Of a stretch of DNA of 10,856 nucleotides, positions 7,128 to 10,856 are shown piece by piece. The stretch's first letter is position 1. The number at the start of each line of letters is the position of its first letter. This DNA is from QNBT01 sp964563335 (GTDB lineage Bacteria; Planctomycetota; Phycisphaerae; Sedimentisphaerales; Anaerohalosphaeraceae). Location of the stretch: positions 1 to 10,856 of the forward strand of contig CAZLWL010000084.1 in NCBI GenBank assembly GCA_964563335.1, written 5' to 3'. Position numbers and translations under genes: made by a program. The notes beneath the pieces were generated by a model. That model saw only the letters and a list, made by a program, of their open reading frames with translations. It made no database searches and had not been told where the DNA came from.

Positions 7128-8489
7128 ATGAGAAGCCGTAACTGCAAAAAAAAGAATAACGATTTTCGCCGGGGGGCGGTCCTCATTATAGCGATAATTT
7201 TCATGGCCGTGTTTTCATCGTTGAGTCTTGCTATGCTCACGATGTCCTCGGCCAACATCCAGATAGCGGACAATCAGCGCCAGGGCAACCTCGCCCTTAC
7301 AAACGCTCAGTCCGGCCTGGAGGTCCTGCGGTACTGGCTCGATGACATGGGCGTCTCCGCAAAGGACCTCACAGCGGTTAAAGATGCACTGACGCTCAAC
7401 CTTACTAACGCAGTCGTGACGAACATCACCGTTGCCGCCGATGACCCTTGTGACCCCACAGCTCTAACGATCGCCGCCGTAGCATTGGGTTCGCAATCCA
7501 ACCAGACCTTCAGCGCGGTCATCAGCCAGATTGACGCCGATACTCTACGGGTGGATGTAACCGGTACCAGCGGGCAGTTGAGCCGAACAATAAGGACGAA
7601 CTTCAATTTCGCACTAAGGGGCAGCAACGTTTTTGATTATGGGATTGCAAGCAATGGTCCTTTGGCGATAACCGGTCAGGCTGAAATTGAGGGCGTTAAT
7701 CTCGCAGTTGAATCGGACGTGTATATCAGTGGCGGGATTACGGGCGATTCTTTCGAGATAAGCAACAAGGCAAGCCTGGCCGGGGATGTTTATATTGCCG
7801 ACCCCTATGCCACCGTTACTATCGGCCCTCAGTCCACTGTCGGCGACGTAATCCTCGATGCTGATCCTGTTGTATTCCCCACGCCCAATACCGCTTATTT
7901 TGCCCAGTTCGCAACCGGTGATGTGATTAATTCGGAATCATCTCTCAGCAGTTACACTGCTTTGAATAATGTCACGATTGCCGCGAATACTAATCCTACA
8001 TTTTCGGGCAACATGGCAATAAACGGTGTTTTGTTCATTGAACAGCCCAATCAAGTGGCTTTTTCAGATCAGGTGACGGTACAAGGTATTATTGTAGGTA
8101 ACTCTGTTGTGGGCGACGAATCGCCCTATAACAGCCTCAGCTTCAGCGGACAGGTTGAATGTTTTGACATGTCCGGGCTTACAGGAGCCGAATTTAATGC
8201 CATCAAGAATGAAACAGGGACATTTATAATAGCTCCCGGTTTCAGCGCTGAATTTTCAGGCCAGTCCAATGTGGGCAACGGTGTGATTGCGGTGGCCGGG
8301 GCGAGCTTTACGGGCCAGGCAGGCGGCACAATCAACGGCTCTATAATAAACTATTCCACCAACCCCGTAGAACTTTCGGGCCAAAGCTCGCTATCGTTTA
8401 ACCAGCCCGGTACGACCAACAATCCCACAGGTTTTACAGGGGCGCAGGTGGTTGAATACAATGCCGCCTCCTATAGTGAAGTTCATTAA
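7128..8489 (+). CDS. PilX-like membrane-anchored protein with beta-rich repeat body (paralogue 1)
   Basis: The product has 453 residues. A basic N-terminus (RSRNCKKK...FRRG) leads into a hydrophobic segment (about 17-37, AVLIIAIIFMAVFSSLSLAM), then MSSANIQIADNQRQGNLAL and AQSGLEVLRYWL. This is the pattern of PilX N-terminal domains of type IV pilus-associated minor pilins: a membrane anchor, a polar helix carrying ADN, and A-x-SGLE. A prepilin-type cleavage after G16 is possible, but the usual Glu5 is not evident. The body after VFDYG (168-172) is beta-rich with recurrent turn motifs [FIL]-[ST]-G-Q. The C-terminal block ETGTFIIAPGFSAEFSGQ (362-379) through GTINGSIINYS and SYSEVH is shared with the next gene. 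It has a strong ribosome-binding site and promoter. Probable location: inner membrane, pilus or secretion pseudopilus tip, or envelope surface. No pilus assembly gene is nearby, so the pathway is an inference. Confidence 0.85.
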   Translation: MRSRNCKKKNNDFRRGAVLIIAIIFMAVFSSLSLAMLTMSSANIQIADNQRQGNLALTNAQSGLEVLRYWLDDMGVSAKDLTAVKDALTLNLTNAVVTNITVAADDPCDPTALTIAAVALGSQSNQTFSAVISQIDADTLRVDVTGTSGQLSRTIRTNFNFALRGSNVFDYGIASNGPLAITGQAEIEGVNLAVESDVYISGGITGDSFEISNKASLAGDVYIADPYATVTIGPQSTVGDVILDADPVVFPTPNTAYFAQFATGDVINSESSLSSYTALNNVTIAANTNPTFSGNMAINGVLFIEQPNQVAFSDQVTVQGIIVGNSVVGDESPYNSLSFSGQVECFDMSGLTGAEFNAIKNETGTFIIAPGFSAEFSGQSNVGNGVIAVAGASFTGQAGGTINGSIINYSTNPVELSGQSSLSFNQPGTTNNPTGFTGAQVVEYNAASYSEVH

Positions 8490-8597
8490 CATTCTTAAAT
8501 ATCCAGCCTGTATCAATTATCGGAACTTAGTTCTGTAACTACTTTGGCGCCCTTTAGTTGCAAATCCGGCACAAGGGCCGATTTATCCGCCGCTTTT

Positions 8598-8626
8598 TTG
8601 CCCGGCTTGCAATTGTATCTTATATT
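8598..8626 (+). promoter_or_regulatory. Candidate promoter for the second PilX-like gene
   Basis: -35 box TTGCCC (8598-8603, 4 of 6), 17-base spacer, -10 box TATATT (8621-8626, 5 of 6), in a 208-base spacer between the two paralogues. Transcription would start near 8633, giving a leader of about 65 bases. The run of six T at 8594-8599, just before -35, could also end transcripts from the gene upstream, but I see no convincing stem before it. The rest of the 8490-8697 spacer holds nothing else I can identify. Confidence 0.4.
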
Positions 8627-8669
8627 TTACTTTGGAGATATGAAGCTTTTACAGGCTTAAGGGAAAAAT

Positions 8670-8695
8670 AACGAGAGGAGAAAACGAGAGGAGAA
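8670..8695 (+). repeat. Tandemly duplicated ribosome-binding site
   Basis: The 13-base unit AACGAGAGGAGAA occurs twice back to back (8670-8682 and 8683-8695), each containing the Shine-Dalgarno core AGGAG. Downstream is ATGATG (8698-8703). The AGGAG of copy two is four bases from the first ATG and seven from the second, so the second ATG (8701) is the better start. Copy one is too far away to serve either. Confidence 0.75.
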
Positions 8696-8700
8696 CAATG

Positions 8701-10113
8701 ATGAACAGGTATAAGGGGAGAAATAGATATCTTCGCCATGGGGCTGTCCTTATTATTGCGGTGATTTTTGTCGCGATCTTTTCATCCCTGGCCCTGGCGA
8801 TGTTGACAATGTCTTCGACCAATGTCCAGGTCGCAGACAATCACTACAAGGCCAATCGTGCGCTTGAAGGTGCACAATCAGGACTCGATGTCATGCGCTA
8901 TTGGCTCGGACGTGTTGCAATACTCGGCGATGTCTCGCCCGGCAACAGGTTCACTTACCTGGCAAACCAGCTTGTTGACGTCGACCTGACAACAGCCGGT
9001 ATAAGCGCCGACAAAATCTGTGACGAAAGCGGGAACCCTGTTGCCGTTAATCTTAATAACATCAACATAAGCTCTCTGGCGGCCCAGTCCTTTTCCGCGT
9101 CTATCCAAAAAACCGCCAATCTCGACGTGGTGCAACTGAATATTACAGGAAGCGCCGATTCTATTTCACGAACTATCAGCGCAAATTGCATGTTCGAAAC
9201 AAGAGAGAACAATGTTTTTGACTATGGTGTGGCTACCAGAGGGCCTTTGAGTTTGCTTGGCAATATCGAAATGAACGGCACAAATGTACATACCGACGCT
9301 GACGTTTACATTGAAAGCAGCAATCAGAATGAAGCCCTTTCCATCATAGGCAATTCACAAATTGCAGGGGGTGTGACACTCACCAATCCTGACGCCTATG
9401 TCACATTGCAGGGTGGACAGGCCGGAATCGGCGGCGAAACCGGCGAAGCGGCCCTCAACCATGTTTCCATTGTCGATGAGCCCGTGGAATTTCCCGTCCC
9501 CTTATCCGGATATTTCGAACAGTACGTTCAGAATGTTTTTGACCCCGCAGTTCACGATACAACCGCAGACAACACATTCGAAAATATAAGAATACCCGGC
9601 GGAACCAATCCCACCTTCTCCGGCAGTACGACTCTGAATGGAATCGTTTTCATCGAATCGCCCAATATAGTCACATTCACCGGCAACGTCGATATCACCG
9701 GCATTATCATAGGCGATGGTGACACGTATGACAATTCCGGAACAAATCAGATTATATTTCTCGGCAATGTCGGTAGCGCCCCTGTTACGGACCTGCCCGA
9801 AACAGAACAGTTCGACGGCTTGCGAGATGAGACCGGCACCTTCCTCATGGCGCCCGGCTTCAGCGCATCTTTCGGTGGAAGCTTTGAAACTCTAAGCGGT
9901 GCCATAGCCGCCAACGGCATCAATTTCTTCGGCAATGCCGGCGGAACAATCAGCGGGTCCATATTGAACTATTCCGACACTCCCATGACGTTATCCGGCA
10001 ACAGCGACCTCTTCTTCAACCGTTCAGGTGATACCGAGGTGCCTGCAGGTTTTGGACCCGAAATAATACTTAATTATGTCTCAAGCTCTTATTCGGAAGT
10101 AATCGGCTCGTAA
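8701..10113 (+). CDS. PilX-like membrane-anchored protein with beta-rich repeat body (paralogue 2)
   Basis: The product has 470 residues from ATG 8701 (471 from the adjacent ATG 8698); ribosome-binding-site spacing favours 8701. It is collinear with the preceding gene: basic start, hydrophobic anchor GAVLIIAVIFVAIFSSLALA, MSSTNVQVADNH, AQSGLDVMRYWL, NVFDYGV at 171-177, NPTFSGSTTLNGIVFIESPN, ETGTFLMAPGFSASFGG from E377, GNAGGTISGSILNYS, and the terminal SYSEVIGS. The order and spacing of blocks show a tandem gene duplication followed by strong divergence in the central body. The recurring turn is mostly G-N (LLGN, IIGN, FTGN, FLGN, FFGN, LSGN) where the first paralogue mostly has G-Q. The insert between N-terminal helix and body is longer. 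Probable role: PilX/minor-pilin-like or envelope surface component, perhaps one of a set of partner subunits; the exact system is unknown. Confidence 0.85.
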   Translation: MNRYKGRNRYLRHGAVLIIAVIFVAIFSSLALAMLTMSSTNVQVADNHYKANRALEGAQSGLDVMRYWLGRVAILGDVSPGNRFTYLANQLVDVDLTTAGISADKICDESGNPVAVNLNNINISSLAAQSFSASIQKTANLDVVQLNITGSADSISRTISANCMFETRENNVFDYGVATRGPLSLLGNIEMNGTNVHTDADVYIESSNQNEALSIIGNSQIAGGVTLTNPDAYVTLQGGQAGIGGETGEAALNHVSIVDEPVEFPVPLSGYFEQYVQNVFDPAVHDTTADNTFENIRIPGGTNPTFSGSTTLNGIVFIESPNIVTFTGNVDITGIIIGDGDTYDNSGTNQIIFLGNVGSAPVTDLPETEQFDGLRDETGTFLMAPGFSASFGGSFETLSGAIAANGINFFGNAGGTISGSILNYSDTPMTLSGNSDLFFNRSGDTEVPAGFGPEIILNYVSSSYSEVIGS

Positions 10114-10155
10114 CCGTTCTAAAAACGTTTTTGAATAACGGCTGATTTTATCAGC
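10114..10155. promoter_or_regulatory. Palindrome and hairpin before the beta-helix gene
   Basis: The 63-base gap after paralogue 2 contains the perfect 12-bp palindrome AAAAACGTTTTT (10121-10132) nested within CCGTT/AACGG (10114-10118 and 10137-10141). It also contains a perfect 6-bp hairpin GCTGAT-TTT-ATCAGC (10141-10155). No clear T-run terminator or promoter is seen, so the beta-helix gene may be read from the upstream promoter. Confidence 0.4.
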
Positions 10156-10176
10156 ATTCAGACAAAGGGTAGAAAA

Positions 10177-10856
10177 ATGAGAAACTTAATAACGACAATA
10201 TGTTTTCTTGGCTTGCTATTTGCCGGTTCGACAAACGCGGCGGTCCACTACGTACCCACAGACTACACTAATATCCAAACCGCTATCGACGCCGCCGTAG
10301 ATGGTGACACGGTCGTAGTCGCGCCCGACACGTATTTGGATTGCAACATTAGCCTTAAAGGCAAAGCCATCACGGTCCAAAGTACGGACCCCGGCGACTC
10401 TCAGGTTGTCAAGAGTACGGTCATTGACTGCCAAAGCTCACCTTCAACTCGGGGCTTTGTCTTCCACACCGGCGAAACGTCCGACTCAAAAGTGGCCGGA
10501 TTTACCATTAAAAACGGAAATGCCTTCTCGGGCGGTGCGATTTCGTGCTCCAATGGCTCCAGCCCCACAATCAGCAACTGCGTCCTTACAGCCAACTCGG
10601 CCGTTTTGGGCGGGGCTATAGAATGTGGAAACAACAACAGCCAGCCTGTGATTACCGGTTGCACCATCACGGCAAACTCCGCAATAGTGGGCGGCGGCGG
10701 GATATACTGCACCAGCGCCAGCCCCACGATAGAAAGCTGCATTATCGCAGGAAATTTTGCGCCCCGCGGCGGTGCAATCTACAGCCATAACGCCGGCCGA
10801 CCCGTCATTGTCAATTGCACAATCAGCGCAAATGCCGCTTCTGTATTCGCAGGCGG
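10177..10856 (+). CDS. Secreted right-handed beta-helix repeat protein (3' end outside window)
   Basis: The frame opens at ATG 10177 with AAAGGG about seven bases upstream and runs off the window after 226 codons without a stop. Residues 1-21 are a signal peptide (MRNLITTICFLGLLFAGSTN then A, cleavage before AVHYVP). Next comes the capping segment YVPTDYTNIQTAIDAAVDGD then TVVVAPDTYLDCNISLKGKA and ITVQSTDP, the usual opening of bacterial parallel beta-helix proteins (pectate-lyase/NosD-like fold). At least four coils of about 25-29 residues follow, each of the form GGAI-C-x-P-x-I-x-x-C-x-I/L-x-x-N-x-A, the cysteine and asparagine ladders typical of this fold. Such proteins in Planctomycetota are exported and often end in a cell-surface anchor or sorting tail; that part is not visible here. 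No catalytic residues can be assigned, so an enzyme role is unproven. It follows paralogue 2 by 63 bases. Confidence 0.9.
   Translation, partial: MRNLITTICFLGLLFAGSTNAAVHYVPTDYTNIQTAIDAAVDGDTVVVAPDTYLDCNISLKGKAITVQSTDPGDSQVVKSTVIDCQSSPSTRGFVFHTGETSDSKVAGFTIKNGNAFSGGAISCSNGSSPTISNCVLTANSAVLGGAIECGNNNSQPVITGCTITANSAIVGGGGIYCTSASPTIESCIIAGNFAPRGGAIYSHNAGRPVIVNCTISANAASVFAG

Noticed and set aside
8540..8600. Intrinsic terminator after the first PilX-like gene (GCCCTT/AAGGGC with T6).
   Set aside because: The stem has a long loop and lies more than 20 bases from the T-run; the structure is not convincing.
7055..8840. Antisense frames 7055-7273 and 8649-8840 encode similar proteins (MSAIWMLAEDIV / MSATWTLVEDIV), suggesting a conserved antisense gene pair.
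   Set aside because: Both are complements of the conserved N-terminal anchor of the two PilX-like paralogues. The similarity follows from sense-strand homology.
10401..10790. Frames on both strands (10401-10742, 10486-10788 and others) as genes.
   Set aside because: They overlap the beta-helix repeat coding sequence, whose own frame has a signal peptide, a ribosome-binding site and regular coils and runs through the window end.

Overview
The window looks like a chromosomal segment from a Planctomycetota bacterium, most likely of the Phycisphaerae/Sedimentisphaerales type. This placement is an inference. It rests on the exported right-handed beta-helix protein with its typical N-terminus at the right end, the paired PilX-like proteins with long beta-rich bodies, the frequent lack of Shine-Dalgarno sequences, moderate GC content and repeat-rich spacers. 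No rRNA or other phylogenetic marker was available to test it.

Left part (1-3186): a 24-bp direct repeat, then uvrB (nucleotide excision repair), which is complete. A repeat-bearing spacer follows (heptanucleotide repeat, hairpin of the TGTCAT type), then a small, more AT-rich orphan gene with its own candidate promoter and a possible RNase H-like D/E/D signature, then a 300-bp spacer packed with inverted repeats (a 10-bp hairpin and a 98-bp composite element). The orphan gene is therefore bracketed by dispersed-repeat-like sequences.

Middle part (3086-6927): cofactor genes. nadC (NAD synthesis), birA (biotin-protein ligase, catalytic plus C-terminal domain only) and a small exported protein run head to tail with short gaps and are probably co-transcribed. 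A spacer with a candidate promoter follows, then one long reading frame encoding an octanoyltransferase (LipB) fused to lipoyl synthase (LipA). All catalytic residues and both iron-sulfur cluster motifs are present, so one polypeptide should carry out both steps of de novo protein lipoylation.

Right part (6955-10856): a surface or secretion module. A near-consensus promoter precedes a 453-residue PilX-like membrane-anchored protein. A paralogue of about 470 residues follows, with its own candidate promoter and a duplicated ribosome-binding site. Then comes a secreted right-handed beta-helix protein cut off by the window edge. The two PilX-like proteins share an N-terminal hydrophobic anchor and a C-terminal beta-rich domain, but their repeated turn motif is mostly G-Q in the first and G-N in the second.

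All genes lie on the plus strand. I saw no tRNA, rRNA, CRISPR array, transposase or integrase gene.
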